Below, in pieces: positions 1 through 10,404 of a stretch of DNA of 64,000 nt. The DNA is taken from assembly GCF_017565645.3 (NCBI RefSeq), contig NZ_CP086136.1:9965501-10029500 (forward strand). The letters run 5' to 3'. The notes under the pieces were generated by a model. That model saw only the letters and a list, made by a program, of their open reading frames with translations. It was not told the DNA's origin and did no database searches. The first letter of the stretch is position 1, and the number at the start of each line of letters is the position of its first letter. Source of the DNA: Bradyrhizobium barranii subsp. barranii (lineage in GTDB: Bacteria; Pseudomonadota; Alphaproteobacteria; Rhizobiales; Xanthobacteraceae). Both the position numbers and the translations under genes were made by a program.

Positions 1-726
1 GAGCGCCCACGGGGCGGCGGCGACCGCGATCAGCACGATGGTGTAGAGCAGGATCTGAAGCCGCGTCGCGTCGGGACCGGCGACGTTGGGCAGCATCGGA
101 ATGCCGGCACGCGCATAGTCGTCGGAGCGGAACAGCGCCAGCGCCCAGAAGTGCGGCGGCGTCCAGAAGAAGATGATGGCGAACAGCAGCAGCGGCTCGA
201 CGTCGACCGTGCCCGTCACCGCGGCCCACGCCACCACCGGCGGCAGCGCACCGGCGGCGCCGCCGATCACGATGTTCTGTGCGGTCCGGCGCTTCAGGAT
301 CATCGTGTAGATCACGACGTAGAAGAAGATGGTGAAGGCGAGCAGCGCGCCGGCGATCCAGTTGACGAGGATGCCGAGCGTCATCACCGAGAAGAAGGCG
401 AGCGTCATGCCGAACGCCATCGCCTCGGGACGGGTGATGCGGCCGCGCGGAATCGGCCGGTTTGCCGTGCGCGACATCTTGGCGTCGATATCGCCCTCGA
501 GCGCCATGTTGAGCGCTCCGGACGCGCCGGCACCGACCGCGATGCAGAGCAGCGAGGTGATGGCCAGCACCGGGTGGAAATGCCCGGGCGCCATCGCCAG
601 TCCGACCAGCGCGGTGAAGATCACCAGCGACATCACCCGCGGCTTGAGCAGCGCAATGTAGTCGCCCACCTCCGCTTCGGAGATGCGGGGATCGATGTCG
701 ATGGCGTTGTGGTCGAGGACGGACAC
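1..726 (-). CDS. ctaB: Protoheme IX farnesyltransferase (heme O synthase), 3' end outside window
   Basis: Transfers a farnesyl group to protoheme to make heme O, the precursor of heme A for the aa3 oxidase; an integral membrane UbiA-family enzyme. The minus strand is open from 726 to the window edge. It reads [13 protein letters not shown], then [17 protein letters not shown], then the Asp-rich family signature [20 protein letters not shown] at about residues 75-94, with hydrophobic segments throughout. A GTG at 724-726 is chosen as start because the next methionine lies inside the first conserved motif. The gene lies 61 bp downstream of ctaD on the same strand and is probably cotranscribed. 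About 240 of roughly 310 expected residues are present. Confidence 0.93.
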   Translation of the reverse strand, partial: MSVLDHNAIDIDPRISEAEVGDYIALLKPRVMSLVIFTALVGLAMAPGHFHPVLAITSLLCIAVGAGASGALNMALEGDIDAKMSRTANRPIPRGRITRPEAMAFGMTLAFFSVMTLGILVNWIAGALLAFTIFFYVVIYTMILKRRTAQNIVIGGAAGALPPVVAWAAVTGTVDVEPLLLFAIIFFWTPPHFWALALFRSDDYARAGIPMLPNVAGPDATRLQILLYTIVLIAVAAAPWAL

Positions 727-753
727 TAGTTTTGACTCGCTTCGCTAAAGAGC

Positions 754-778
754 CGCGGCGCCCGTCACGGGCGCCGCG
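754..778 (-). other. GC-rich hairpin between ctaD and ctaB
   Basis: A perfect 11-bp stem (754-764 with 768-778, loop tca) fills the short gap between the ctaD stop and the ctaB start. There is no following U-run on the minus strand, so an mRNA processing or partial attenuation element is more likely than a full terminator. Function is inferred only from position. Confidence 0.5.
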
Positions 779-787
779 AGCGTTGGC

Positions 788-2500
<1,713 letters not shown>

Positions 2501-3340
2501 TTACTGCGTCGGGCCGGCCGCGGAGGCGAAAGTGCTGGTGCCGCCGCCCGCATATTTCTTCTTTGCAGTTTCGACCCAGGAGGCGAAGTCCTTGTCCTCC
2601 ACGACGCGAATCGCGATCGGCATGAAGGCGTGGTCCTTGCCGCAGAGCTCCGAGCACTGGCCGTAGAACATGCCGGTCTTGGTGGCCTTGAACCAGGTCT
2701 CATTCAGCCGCCCCGGAATGGCGTCGATCTTGACGCCGAAAGCCGGCAGCGCAAAGGCGTGGATGACGTCCGCGCCGGTGACCTGGACACGAATCACCTT
2801 GTTGACCGGCACCACCATCTCGTTGTCGACGCCGAGCAGACGGGGCTGCTTGTCCTGGGCCATCAGCGAGTCGAACTCGAACTTGCCGTTATCAGGATAG
2901 GCATAGGACCAGTACCACTGCTTGCCGGTGGCCTTGATGGTCAAATCCGCCTTCGGCACGTCGAGCTCGAGGAACAGCAGGCGGAACGACGGCACCGAGA
3001 TACCAACCAGGATCAGCACCGGAACGAGCGTCCAAGCCACCTCGATCAGCGTGTTGTGCGTGGTCCGCGACGGCACCGGATTGGCCTTCGCGTTGAACTT
3101 CATGACCACGATCACCAGCAACGCCAGAACGAACAGCGTGATCAGCGTGATCAGCACGAACAGAAAGTTGTGGAACCAGACGATATTGTCCATCACCGGC
3201 GAGGCGGATTGCTGGAGCGTCCATTCCCACGGCGCCGGCTGCCCGAGCTCGGCGTATGCCGCACCGCCCGTCGCCAGCGTCAGACCCGCCACGGCCAATC
3301 CCAGCAAGTGCCGGCCCACATGGCCCATCGACATCCTCAT
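2501..3340 (-). CDS. ctaC: Cytochrome c oxidase subunit II (CuA subunit)
   Basis: Accepts electrons from cytochrome c at its CuA centre and passes them to subunit I. 279 aa: an N-terminal signal peptide (hydrophobic stretch at residues 9-28), two membrane helices (about residues 52-75 and 95-115), then a periplasmic cupredoxin domain. The CuA site is visible as MFYGQCSELCGKDHAFMPI near residues 224-242, with both Cys, the intervening Glu, the His and the Met. First gene of the minus-strand ctaC-ctaD-ctaB run. The ATG at 3340 follows a GGGGAG; an in-frame ATG nine bases later is an alternative start. Confidence 0.97.
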   Translation of the reverse strand: MRMSMGHVGRHLLGLAVAGLTLATGGAAYAELGQPAPWEWTLQQSASPVMDNIVWFHNFLFVLITLITLFVLALLVIVVMKFNAKANPVPSRTTHNTLIEVAWTLVPVLILVGISVPSFRLLFLELDVPKADLTIKATGKQWYWSYAYPDNGKFEFDSLMAQDKQPRLLGVDNEMVVPVNKVIRVQVTGADVIHAFALPAFGVKIDAIPGRLNETWFKATKTGMFYGQCSELCGKDHAFMPIAIRVVEDKDFASWVETAKKKYAGGGTSTFASAAGPTQ

Positions 3341-3787
3341 GCCGTTCGCGCTCCCCTAACGAAATCACCCCAAGTGCATCCCCCTATTTCCGGGAAACGC
3401 TTATTCGATCCGCCCGTCTGACAAACCGCCGCGCAAGAATACCTCTAAGAGGAATTGGGGCCAGATCGCTAGAACGCCGAAATCAAGCCTCTCAAACCAT
3501 AATTCTTGATCTATCGCAATGCAGTCTTGAGCCCCGTCTGTCAGCCATCACCCGCAAGATATTTCCTAGTAACATCAGAGAAAAATACCGTTTCCCGGGA
3601 TGCCGCGGCTTGACAGCGGCATTGCCCGCGGTAGGCACTGGCAGACAACCGCGCAGGAACCTGATTCGTGCGGGCGATGGCGGTGTGGGCGGCGCGGAAT
3701 TTGCTTGCGAATCGCCTTCAAGACGCCGTCATTCCCGTATCAGTCCGCCAGGCGTGAGCGACCCAGGCGAGCAGAGGGACCGACCCG
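3341..3787. other. 447-bp divergent spacer between ctaC and the ialB-like gene
   Basis: No convincing coding region. It should hold the promoters of both the leftward oxidase operon and the rightward ialB-like gene. A TTGACA at 3610-3615 on the plus strand could be a -35 box, but the matching -10 region (about 3632-3637) is poor. A half-degenerate FixK-like sequence at 3506-3519 was considered and not accepted. Confidence 0.4.
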
Positions 3788-4321
3788 ATGGGGTTTTCGA
3801 GAAGCATGGCAAGGCAGGCGAATGGCCTCACGATGCTGGCGGCCCTGCTGGCGGTGGTCGTTGTCATGGCGCTGCCGGGCCTCGCCCATGCGCAGGGCGC
3901 GGTGCGCTCCGTCCATGGCGACTGGCAGATCCGCTGCGACACCCCGCCCGGCGCCCAGACCGAGCAATGCGCCCTGATCCAGAGCGTGGTGGCGGAAGAC
4001 CGCTCCAATGCCGGCCTCACCGTGATCGTGCTCAAGACCGCCGACCAGAAGAGCCGGCTGATGCGGGTGGTGGCGCCGCTCGGCGTGCTGCTGCCCTCCG
4101 GCCTCGGGCTGAAGCTCGACAACCAGGACGTCGGCCGCGCCGGCTTCGTCCGCTGCCTGCCCAATGGCTGCGTCGCCGAGGTCGTGATGGACGACAAGCT
4201 GCTCGGCCAGCTCCGCACCGCCAAGACCGCGACCTTCATCATCTTCGAGACCCCGGAAGAAGGCATCGGCTTCCCGCTCAGCCTGAACGGGCTCGGCGAG
4301 GGCTATGACAAGCTGCCGTAG
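3788..4321 (+). CDS. IalB-family exported protein
   Basis: 177 aa. The N-terminus carries a signal peptide (hydrophobic ANGLTMLAALLAVVVVMAL ending AHAQG, cleavage near residue 36). The mature part has the invasion-associated locus B pattern: HGDWQIRCDTPPG near the start of the domain, C-x-LIQSV, a central LPSGLGLKLDN, two further Cys in RCLPNGCVAEV, and a short C-terminus ending GEGYDKLP. The paired Cys suggest disulfides in the periplasm. IalB homologues are widespread in rhizobia and are not tied to virulence there; the molecular role is unknown. Stand-alone gene, 119 bp before tldD. Confidence 0.88.
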   Translation: MGFSRSMARQANGLTMLAALLAVVVVMALPGLAHAQGAVRSVHGDWQIRCDTPPGAQTEQCALIQSVVAEDRSNAGLTVIVLKTADQKSRLMRVVAPLGVLLPSGLGLKLDNQDVGRAGFVRCLPNGCVAEVVMDDKLLGQLRTAKTATFIIFETPEEGIGFPLSLNGLGEGYDKLP

Positions 4322-4440
4322 GCGGCAGGCGCGTCCGCGCGCGGCGAATCCTATCGTTTCGTAATGTGGCACCTGGCACCCTCGCGGAACCGCCGGGAAA
4401 CCATTATCTTGCCCTACATCTTCCGATAATGGACGGACGC

Positions 4441-5868
4441 ATGACCAATCCAGCCACAACCTCCCTGCTCGACCGCGCCAATCTCGACCGCGACCAGGTT
4501 CGCAACGAGCTCGCACGCGGGCTTGCTGGTGCCGACGACGGCGAATTGTTCCTCGAATACAGCCAGACCGAAGCGCTGATGTTCGACAATGGCCGGCTGA
4601 AGCAGGCGACCTATGACACCTCGCAGGGCTTTGGCCTGCGCGCCGTCAAGGACGACGCGGTCGGCTATGCCCATTCCTCCGACGTGTCGCTGCCGGCGCT
4701 GATTCGCGCCGCCGACGCGGTCGCTGCCGTGCGCGGCGGCTATTCGGGCAGCTTCGCGGCCCCGCCGGCGCATACCAACGTGCGGCTTTATAGCGACGAC
4801 AATCCGTTGGATGCGCCGGGCTTCGAGACCAAGGTGAAGCTGCTCGCCGAGATCGACGCTTACTTGCGCGACAAGGATCCGCGGGTGCGGCAGGTCAGCG
4901 TCAGCCTGGGGGCGACCTGGCAGGTCGTCGAAATCCTGCGGCCCGACGGCGAGAGCTATCGCGACATCCGCCCGCTGGTGCGCGTCAACGTCTCCGTCGT
5001 TGCCGGTCAGGGCGACCGCCAGGAGAGCGGCAGCAAGGGCTATGGCGGCCGCGCCGGCTATGCCGAATTCATCGAGAGCAAGAACTGGCGCGACGCCGCC
5101 GACGGCGCGCTGCGCGAAGCCCTGGTCAATCTGGAATCGATCCCCGCCCCCGCCGGCGAGATGGACGTCGTGCTGGGGGCCGGCTGGCCCGGCGTGATGC
5201 TGCATGAGGCGGTCGGTCACGGCCTCGAAGGCGACTTCAACCGCAAGAAGACGTCGGCGTTCGCCGGCCTGATGGGCCAGCAGGTCGCAGCCAAGGGCGT
5301 CACCGTGGTCGACGACGGCACCATTGCCTCGCGCCGCGGCTCGCTGTCGATCGACGACGAGGGCACGCCGACCAACCGCACCGTGCTGATCGAGGACGGC
5401 ATTCTGGTCGGCTACATGCAGGACCGCCAGAACGCGCGCCTGATGAACATGAAGCCGACCGGCAACGGCCGCCGCCAGGGCTACGCCCATGTGCCGATGC
5501 CGCGCATGACCAACACCTACATGCTCGCGGGCGACCGCGATCCGGCCGAGATCCTCGCCTCCGTGAAGAACGGCGTCTTCGCCGCGAATTTCGGCGGCGG
5601 CCAGGTCGACATCACCTCGGGCAAATACGTGTTCCAGTGCACCGAGGCCTACAAGATCGAGAACGGCAAGATTGGCGCGCCGCTGAAGGGCGCCATGCTG
5701 ATCGGCAACGGGCCGACCGATTTGCATCGCATCCGCATGATCGGCAACGATCTCGCGCTGGATACCGGCATCGGCACTTGCGGTAAGAACGGTCAGGGCG
5801 TGCCCGTCGGCGTCGGCCAGCCGTCGCTTCTGATGGAACGTATTACTGTAGGTGGAACGGGCGCATGA
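4441..5868 (+). CDS. tldD: Metalloprotease TldD
   Basis: TldD/PmbA-family zinc peptidase; the TldD-TldE pair degrades unfolded peptides and matures some modified peptides such as microcin B17 and CcdA. 475 aa from the ATG at 4441. The metal site HEAVGH lies at about residues 255-260 in MLHEAVGHGLEGDFN, and the C-terminal half has the usual Gly-rich strands (NFGGGQVDITSGKYVFQCTE, then GTCGKNGQGVPVGVGQPSLL). In-frame ATGs at 4366 and 4429 are possible, but homology to the family starts close to 4441. Its last codons overlap lepB by four bases (ATGA), implying translational coupling. The partner pmbA/tldE is not in the window. Confidence 0.94.
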   Translation: MTNPATTSLLDRANLDRDQVRNELARGLAGADDGELFLEYSQTEALMFDNGRLKQATYDTSQGFGLRAVKDDAVGYAHSSDVSLPALIRAADAVAAVRGGYSGSFAAPPAHTNVRLYSDDNPLDAPGFETKVKLLAEIDAYLRDKDPRVRQVSVSLGATWQVVEILRPDGESYRDIRPLVRVNVSVVAGQGDRQESGSKGYGGRAGYAEFIESKNWRDAADGALREALVNLESIPAPAGEMDVVLGAGWPGVMLHEAVGHGLEGDFNRKKTSAFAGLMGQQVAAKGVTVVDDGTIASRRGSLSIDDEGTPTNRTVLIEDGILVGYMQDRQNARLMNMKPTGNGRRQGYAHVPMPRMTNTYMLAGDRDPAEILASVKNGVFAANFGGGQVDITSGKYVFQCTEAYKIENGKIGAPLKGAMLIGNGPTDLHRIRMIGNDLALDTGIGTCGKNGQGVPVGVGQPSLLMERITVGGTGA

Positions 5869-6641
5869 GCGTTGAGAAGGTAACTGTCACCGCCAAGCGG
5901 AAGAGCAGCGGCTGGGCTGGTCAGCTGATGCAGCTCGCCGGCATCGTCGCCGCCGTGTTCATCGCCAAGGGCGCGCTCGCCGAGCCGTTCTACGTGCCGT
6001 CGGGTTCGATGGAGCCGACGCTCCTGATCGGCGATGCGCTGCTCGCCTCGAAATTCCCCTATGGCTACGGCACCTCGTCGCTGCCGATCCAGATCAACCT
6101 GCCCGAAAGCGGCCGGGTCTTCGCGGAGACGCCGAAGCAGGGCGACGTCGTCGTGTTCCGCTGGCCCGGCGATCGTTCGCAGGCCTGGGTCAAGCGCGTC
6201 GTGGGTCTGCCCGGCGACCGCATCCAGATGCGGCAGGGCCAGCTCTTCATCAACGACCGTCCCGCCGAGCTGAAGCCGGATGGTGTCGGCGCAGCCGAAG
6301 ACGACAATGGCGGCAGCGAGCCCGCCTACCGCTATGTCGAGACGCTGCCGAACGGCGTGTCGCATCTGATCTTCAAGATGCGCGACAACGGTCCGCTCGA
6401 CAACACGCCTGAAGTGACGGTGCCGCCCGGCCATCTCTTCGTGCTCGGCGATAACCGCGACAATTCCGCCGACAGCCGCGTGCCCCTGCGCTCCGGCGGC
6501 GTCGGCCTGCTGCCGATCGACAATCTGGTCGGACGCGCGGATGCCGTGCTCGGCTCCTGGGATCTCGGCATGCGCGGCCAGCCGGTGTGGACCTGGCTCT
6601 CCGGCTTCCGGCTCGCGCGATTCTTCACCGCCGTGCACTGA
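5865..6641 (+). CDS. lepB: Signal peptidase I
   Basis: Membrane-bound serine-lysine protease (S26) that removes signal peptides from exported preproteins. 258 aa: a short cytoplasmic N-terminus, one membrane anchor at about residues 22-40, then the catalytic domain. Box B is YVPSGSMEPTL with nucleophile Ser48. The general-base region is WVKRVVGLPGDRI with Lys110. Box E is LGDNRDNSADSR near the C-terminus. The start overlaps the tldD stop by four bases. In many alphaproteobacteria lepB sits next to rnc and era; here it follows tldD instead, so it is either a relocated or a second copy. Confidence 0.95.
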   Translation: MSVEKVTVTAKRKSSGWAGQLMQLAGIVAAVFIAKGALAEPFYVPSGSMEPTLLIGDALLASKFPYGYGTSSLPIQINLPESGRVFAETPKQGDVVVFRWPGDRSQAWVKRVVGLPGDRIQMRQGQLFINDRPAELKPDGVGAAEDDNGGSEPAYRYVETLPNGVSHLIFKMRDNGPLDNTPEVTVPPGHLFVLGDNRDNSADSRVPLRSGGVGLLPIDNLVGRADAVLGSWDLGMRGQPVWTWLSGFRLARFFTAVH

Positions 6642-6664
6642 GCTGATCCCAAGGTCTTGATCAA

Positions 6665-7006
6665 ATGACCTTCGACGACGTCAGAAAATTTGCGCTGACG
6701 TGGCCGGAGGTCGAGGACGGCGCCTCCTACGGCACGCCGGCACTGAAAGTGCGCAAGAAGATGCTGGCGCGGCTGAAAGAGGACGGCGACAGCCTTGTCA
6801 TGCCCGACGTTCCCATCGACGAGCGCGCCATGCTGGTCGAGAGCCAGCCAAAGATCTTCTATTTCACCGATCACTATGCCGACTATCCGATCGTGCTGAT
6901 CCGCCTGTCCAAGGCCAAGCGCACGATCGTCGAGCCGTTCCTGCGGCGGCGCTGGCGCGGCCTCGCCTCGAAGACGGCACGCGCCGCGTTCGATGCCAGC
7001 GCGTGA
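6665..7006 (+). CDS. MmcQ/YjbR family protein
   Basis: 113 aa, complete small domain. It opens MTFDDVRKFALTWPEVEDG, has the family pattern ASYGTPALKVRKKMLARL, and a C-terminal IFYFTDHYADYPIVLIRLS followed by a basic helix (LRRRWRGLASKTAR). YjbR-type proteins fold like a double-wing DNA-binding module, but the function is not established. It begins 23 bp after lepB and its stop codon abuts the next gene, so it may be part of a lepB-led transcript. Confidence 0.8.
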   Translation: MTFDDVRKFALTWPEVEDGASYGTPALKVRKKMLARLKEDGDSLVMPDVPIDERAMLVESQPKIFYFTDHYADYPIVLIRLSKAKRTIVEPFLRRRWRGLASKTARAAFDASA

Positions 7007-7585
7007 ATGATGGCCGCGATGGATCGCGACCGCTTCCTCACGCTGGCGCTGAAGAACCCGGTCAATGTTGCAATCATCGGCGAGCTCGCCTCGCTCGCGC
7101 TTCCCGATGCGTGGCTGGTGTCGGGGTGCCTGGTGCAGACGGCGTGGAACGTACTCACGGACCGCGCGGTCGATCATGGCATCGCCGATTACGACGTGTT
7201 CTATTTCGATCCTGACACCTCATGGGAGGCGGAGGACACGGTGATCCGCACGCTGCACGCGCGGCTCTCGCATCTCGGCGTCAAGATCGAGACCCGCAAC
7301 CAGGCGCGCGTGCACCTTTGGTATCCCGGCAAGCACGGCCTGCCCTATCCGCCTCTAACCTGCTCGACCGACGGCATCGACCGTTTCCTCACGCAGAACA
7401 CGCAAGTCGGTGTGAGGCACGCAGGCGACGGCTTTGAGGTCTACGCGCCGCACGGCTTCGACGACATAACCGGATTGATCGCGCGGCCCAATCCGGGCCC
7501 GAACTTCTCTGCGTCGAGTTACGCGGTGAAGGCCGCGCGATGGAAGGCGTTGTGGCCGGAGCTCACGGTGATTGCCGCGGAGTGA
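7007..7585 (+). CDS. Nucleotidyltransferase family protein
   Basis: 192 aa protein of the COG3575 type (predicted nucleotidyltransferase). The expected pattern is visible: WLVSGCLVQTAWN near residue 43, then IADYDVFYFD with the acidic metal-binding pair, and the C-terminal APHGFDDITGLIARPNPGPN. Substrate unknown. The start is ambiguous: ATGs at 7007, 7010 and 7019; 7007 immediately follows the TGA of the upstream gene, so coupling is likely. Confidence 0.8.
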   Translation: MMAAMDRDRFLTLALKNPVNVAIIGELASLALPDAWLVSGCLVQTAWNVLTDRAVDHGIADYDVFYFDPDTSWEAEDTVIRTLHARLSHLGVKIETRNQARVHLWYPGKHGLPYPPLTCSTDGIDRFLTQNTQVGVRHAGDGFEVYAPHGFDDITGLIARPNPGPNFSASSYAVKAARWKALWPELTVIAAE

Positions 7586-8461
7586 TCACGCCGCCTTGGC
7601 CTGTACATTGTCGCAGAACTCCGCGAGCCGATCCGCAAGCCGCAGCGTTGCGGGGCTGGCGTCGGGCGAAGCCATCAGCGCCACTTCGGTCCGGTTGATC
7701 GGCTCAAATCCGTCCTTCGCCGTCAGCACGCGGTGGTCGGACTGGATCGACATTTCCGACAAGATGCTTAAGCCCATGCCGGCGGCGACCGCAGCCTGGA
7801 TGCCCGCGAGACTCGATGACGAGTAAGACATGTGCCAGGCGCGGCCCGCGCTTTCCAGCGCGTGGATGGCGCCGGCGCGATAGAGACAGCCGAGCGGAAA
7901 TCCGATCAGCGGCACCGACGAGGCGTTGACATCGACCGGATGGCTCTTGCTCGTGACCCAGTGCACCCGCTCCGGCCACACCGCGATGGCGCCCTTCGCC
8001 CCGGCCTCGCGCTTGAATAGCGCGAGGTCGAGCTCGCCGCGTTCGAGGTCGCGCGACAGGTTCTTGCTCTGGTCGGCGCGCACATCCATTCGCAGGCCCG
8101 GATGTGAGCGCGAGAAGGCGCCGAGCAGTCTTGCCAGCCGGTACGCCGCAAAATCCTCGGGGATGCCGAGCCGGATCGCGCCCTCGCTGTCGGGCTCGCG
8201 CAGCACGTCGCGCGCCTCCCCGGCGAGCGTGAGCAGCCGCCGGGCATAGGACAGCAGCCGTTCGCCGGCCTCAGTGGGGCGCACGTCCTTGCCGTCACGG
8301 TGCAACTGCACCTGGCCGACGTCCTCCTCCAGCCGCTTGATCTGCTGGCTGACGGTCGATTGCGTGCGGTGGACGCGCTCGCCGGCGCGGGTGAACCCGC
8401 CGGCCTCGACCACCGAGACGAAGCTGCGCAGGAGCTCCAGGTCGAGCACGGCCGCCTCCAT
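7586..8461 (-). CDS. LysR-family transcriptional regulator
   Basis: About 291 aa from the ATG at 8461. The N-terminal winged helix is seen as LDLELLRSFVSVVEAGGFT, then RTQSTVSQQIKRLEEDV as the recognition helix; the effector-binding domain follows from about residue 90. Transcribed divergently from an EamA-family exporter, the usual arrangement for a regulator controlling its neighbour. A start at 8491 would add ten residues but would put the coding region over the palindrome at 8477-8502, which favours 8461. Inducer unknown. Confidence 0.92.
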   Translation of the reverse strand: MEAAVLDLELLRSFVSVVEAGGFTRAGERVHRTQSTVSQQIKRLEEDVGQVQLHRDGKDVRPTEAGERLLSYARRLLTLAGEARDVLREPDSEGAIRLGIPEDFAAYRLARLLGAFSRSHPGLRMDVRADQSKNLSRDLERGELDLALFKREAGAKGAIAVWPERVHWVTSKSHPVDVNASSVPLIGFPLGCLYRAGAIHALESAGRAWHMSYSSSSLAGIQAAVAAGMGLSILSEMSIQSDHRVLTAKDGFEPINRTEVALMASPDASPATLRLADRLAEFCDNVQAKAA

Positions 8462-8476
8462 TCGAAAATCCACTGA

Positions 8477-8502
8477 TTGGAAGTTAATCATTTAATTTCC
8501 AA
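8477..8502. promoter_or_regulatory. Probable LysR operator between lysR and eamA genes
   Basis: Near-perfect palindrome: TTGGAA at 8477-8482, TTAA at 8484-8487, a tcat centre, TTAA at 8492-8495 and TTCCAA at 8497-8502. It is strikingly AT-rich for the region and lies in the 85-bp gap between the divergent LysR and EamA genes. The two inner half-sites also fit the T-N11-A type of LysR site. Assignment is by position and symmetry. Confidence 0.7.
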
Positions 8503-8546
8503 ATGGCAAGCCGTCTCCCTGATCGAGGGCTCAGGAGAATGCCCTC

Positions 8547-9458
8547 ATGTCGCTCGCCACCTCGCTTCCCGCAGCCCCCAGCCGGTTCAACACGCTACCG
8601 CTCACGATCGGACTGTTTTGCCTGCTCTGGAGCTATGCCTTCGTCGCCGGCAAGATCGGCGTCACCCATTGCCCGCCGCTGATCCTGCTCGCCGCGCGCT
8701 TCTCGCTCGCCGGTCTCCTGATCCTCGGCGCGACGCTGATCCGCGGTGATGGCTGGTCATTGTCCTGGCGCGATGCCGCGATTTTCGCCGTGCTCGGCAT
8801 CGCCAACAATGCGCTCTATCTCGGGCTCGGCTACACCGGCCTGCAATCGGTCTCTGCCGGCCTCGGCGGCCTGATCGTCTCGGCCAATCCGGTCTTCACG
8901 GCGGCGCTCGCCGCGTTGCTGCTTGGCGAAGGCATGACCTGGCGCAAGGCGGGCGGTCTCCTGCTCGGCATCATCGGCGTGACCCTGATCGTCTGGCATC
9001 GCCTGTCGGTCGGCACCGACTCCCTGCACGGTATCGTCTTCACCCGGGCCTCGCTCGCCTCCATCGTCGCCGGCACGATTCTGTTCAAGCTGCTCGCGCC
9101 GAAGGGAAGCCTGTGGATCGGCAACGGCGTGCAGAACCTCGCCGCCGGCATCGTGCTGACGCCGGTCGCGTTCACCTTCGCCGACGTCCACGCAATCGAT
9201 TTCACCCCGGGCCTGGTCGGCGCCTTCGCCTTCCTCGTGCTCGGCGGCTCGATCCTCGCCTACTGGCTCTGGTTTCATCTCCTGAAAGTGTGTGGCGCAA
9301 CGGCTGCGAGCGCCTATCATTTCCTGATGCCGCCGCTCGGCATGCTGTTCGCCTACATCGTGCTCGGTGAGCATGTCGAGGCCCGCGACCTGCTCGGCAT
9401 CATTCCGGTCGCGCTCGGCATTTACCTGGTGACGCGCCCCGCAAAGCCCGTTGCGTAA
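8547..9458 (+). CDS. EamA/DMT-family transporter (RhaT-like exporter)
   Basis: 303 aa, ten predicted membrane helices in two EamA repeats (about residues 15-145 and 160-295). Typical motifs include LIVSANPVFTAALAALLLGE in the first repeat and YHFLMPPLGMLFAYIVLGE in the second. Drug/metabolite-superfamily proteins export amino acids, metabolites or drugs; the substrate cannot be read from sequence. Divergent from a LysR regulator and followed after 13 bp by an MBL-fold hydrolase, so the two may share a transcript under LysR control. Confidence 0.9.
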   Translation: MSLATSLPAAPSRFNTLPLTIGLFCLLWSYAFVAGKIGVTHCPPLILLAARFSLAGLLILGATLIRGDGWSLSWRDAAIFAVLGIANNALYLGLGYTGLQSVSAGLGGLIVSANPVFTAALAALLLGEGMTWRKAGGLLLGIIGVTLIVWHRLSVGTDSLHGIVFTRASLASIVAGTILFKLLAPKGSLWIGNGVQNLAAGIVLTPVAFTFADVHAIDFTPGLVGAFAFLVLGGSILAYWLWFHLLKVCGATAASAYHFLMPPLGMLFAYIVLGEHVEARDLLGIIPVALGIYLVTRPAKPVA

Positions 9459-9471
9459 GAGGAGCTTTCTG

Positions 9472-10245
9472 ATGCCCATTTCCATCACCCTGATCGGCGG
9501 CCCCACCGCGCTGATCGAGATCGACGGCTTCCGCCTGCTCACCGATCCGACCTTCGATGCGCCGGGCGCCTATCAGCTGCCGCATGTGACGCTGGAAAAG
9601 ACGATCGGGCCGGCGATGAAGGCCGATGCGATCGGCCCGATCGATGCCGTCCTGCTCAGCCACGACCAACACTCGGATAATCTCGACAATTCCGGCCGCG
9701 CGTTTCTCAAACACGCAAAGCGCGTGCTGACGACCGAGGCCGGCGCAAAACGCCTGGCCGGCCATGTCGAGGGCCTCGCGCCCTGGGCGACCTCGCATCT
9801 GAAGGACCGTGACGGCAACACGCTGACGATCACCGCGACGCCGGCGCGCCACGGCCCGGCCGGCATCGAGCCGCTGTCGGGCGACGTCATCGGCTTCGTG
9901 GCGTCCTCGAGCCGGACGGACACGAGCGACGTCTACATCAGCGGCGACACCACCTGGTTCGACGGCGTCGCCGAGGTCGCGCGCCGCTTCAAATGCGGCG
10001 TGGTGCTGCCGTTTGCGGGCGCGGCGCAAACGCGCGGGCCGTTCCACCTCACCATGGACACCAACGACACCATCGAGACGGCGCGCGCCTTTCCCGATGC
10101 GATGATCGTGCCGCTGCATACCGAGGGCTGGGCGCATTTCCGCCAGGACGGCGAGGATCTGCGCAAGACCTTTGATGTGCTCGGCTTCGGGACCCGGTTG
10201 CGATTGCTGGAGCCGGGCGTGCCGACGGTGGTTGAGGCGCCGTGA
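9472..10245 (+). CDS. MBL-fold metallo-hydrolase (UlaG-like)
   Basis: 257 aa. Opens MPISITLIGGPTALIEIDG followed by LLTDPTFDAPG, the usual start of UlaG/YtnP-like beta-lactamase-fold enzymes. The metal motif is changed: VLLSHDQHSDNLD contains HDQHSDN in place of the standard HxHxDH. Other family features are ATPARHGPAG and YISGDTTWFDG, and a late PLHTEGWAHF supplies another His. The ATG at 9472 is preceded by AGGAG at 9459-9464 and starts 13 bp after the exporter gene. Probably a hydrolase acting on the exporter's substrate or a related compound; this is inference. Confidence 0.85.
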   Translation: MPISITLIGGPTALIEIDGFRLLTDPTFDAPGAYQLPHVTLEKTIGPAMKADAIGPIDAVLLSHDQHSDNLDNSGRAFLKHAKRVLTTEAGAKRLAGHVEGLAPWATSHLKDRDGNTLTITATPARHGPAGIEPLSGDVIGFVASSSRTDTSDVYISGDTTWFDGVAEVARRFKCGVVLPFAGAAQTRGPFHLTMDTNDTIETARAFPDAMIVPLHTEGWAHFRQDGEDLRKTFDVLGFGTRLRLLEPGVPTVVEAP

Positions 10246-10255
10246 GCCTCAGCTG

Positions 10256-10404
10256 TCATGCCCCGGCTTGACCGGGGCATCCAGTACGCCGCGGCGGTCG
10301 TTGCGAGAGCGAGCTATTCGACGAAGGCCTCTGGAATACTGGATCGCCCGGTCGAGCCGGGCGATGACGGGAGGAGAGAGTGGTGCTCCTCGCAATGACG
10401 GACG
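10256..10404. repeat. Composite palindromic intergenic repeat
   Basis: Two hairpins in inverted arrangement: CCCCGG(10261-10266)/CCGGGG(10272-10277) and ATCGCCCGG(10343-10351)/CCGGGCGAT(10357-10365). The outer sequences (ATCCAGTA on the left, TACTGGAT on the right) also pair, so the whole segment can fold as one structure. The tail at 10391-10399 resembles the tcgcaatgacgg end of the element at 32313-32397. This is the kind of extragenic mosaic repeat common in rhizobia. It separates convergent genes and may act as a bidirectional terminator. Confidence 0.75.

Noticed and set aside
3506..3519. FixK-like sequence upstream of the oxidase operon
   Set aside because: TTGATCTATCGCAA keeps the left half but has two mismatches in the right half; too weak compared with the perfect box at 44327.
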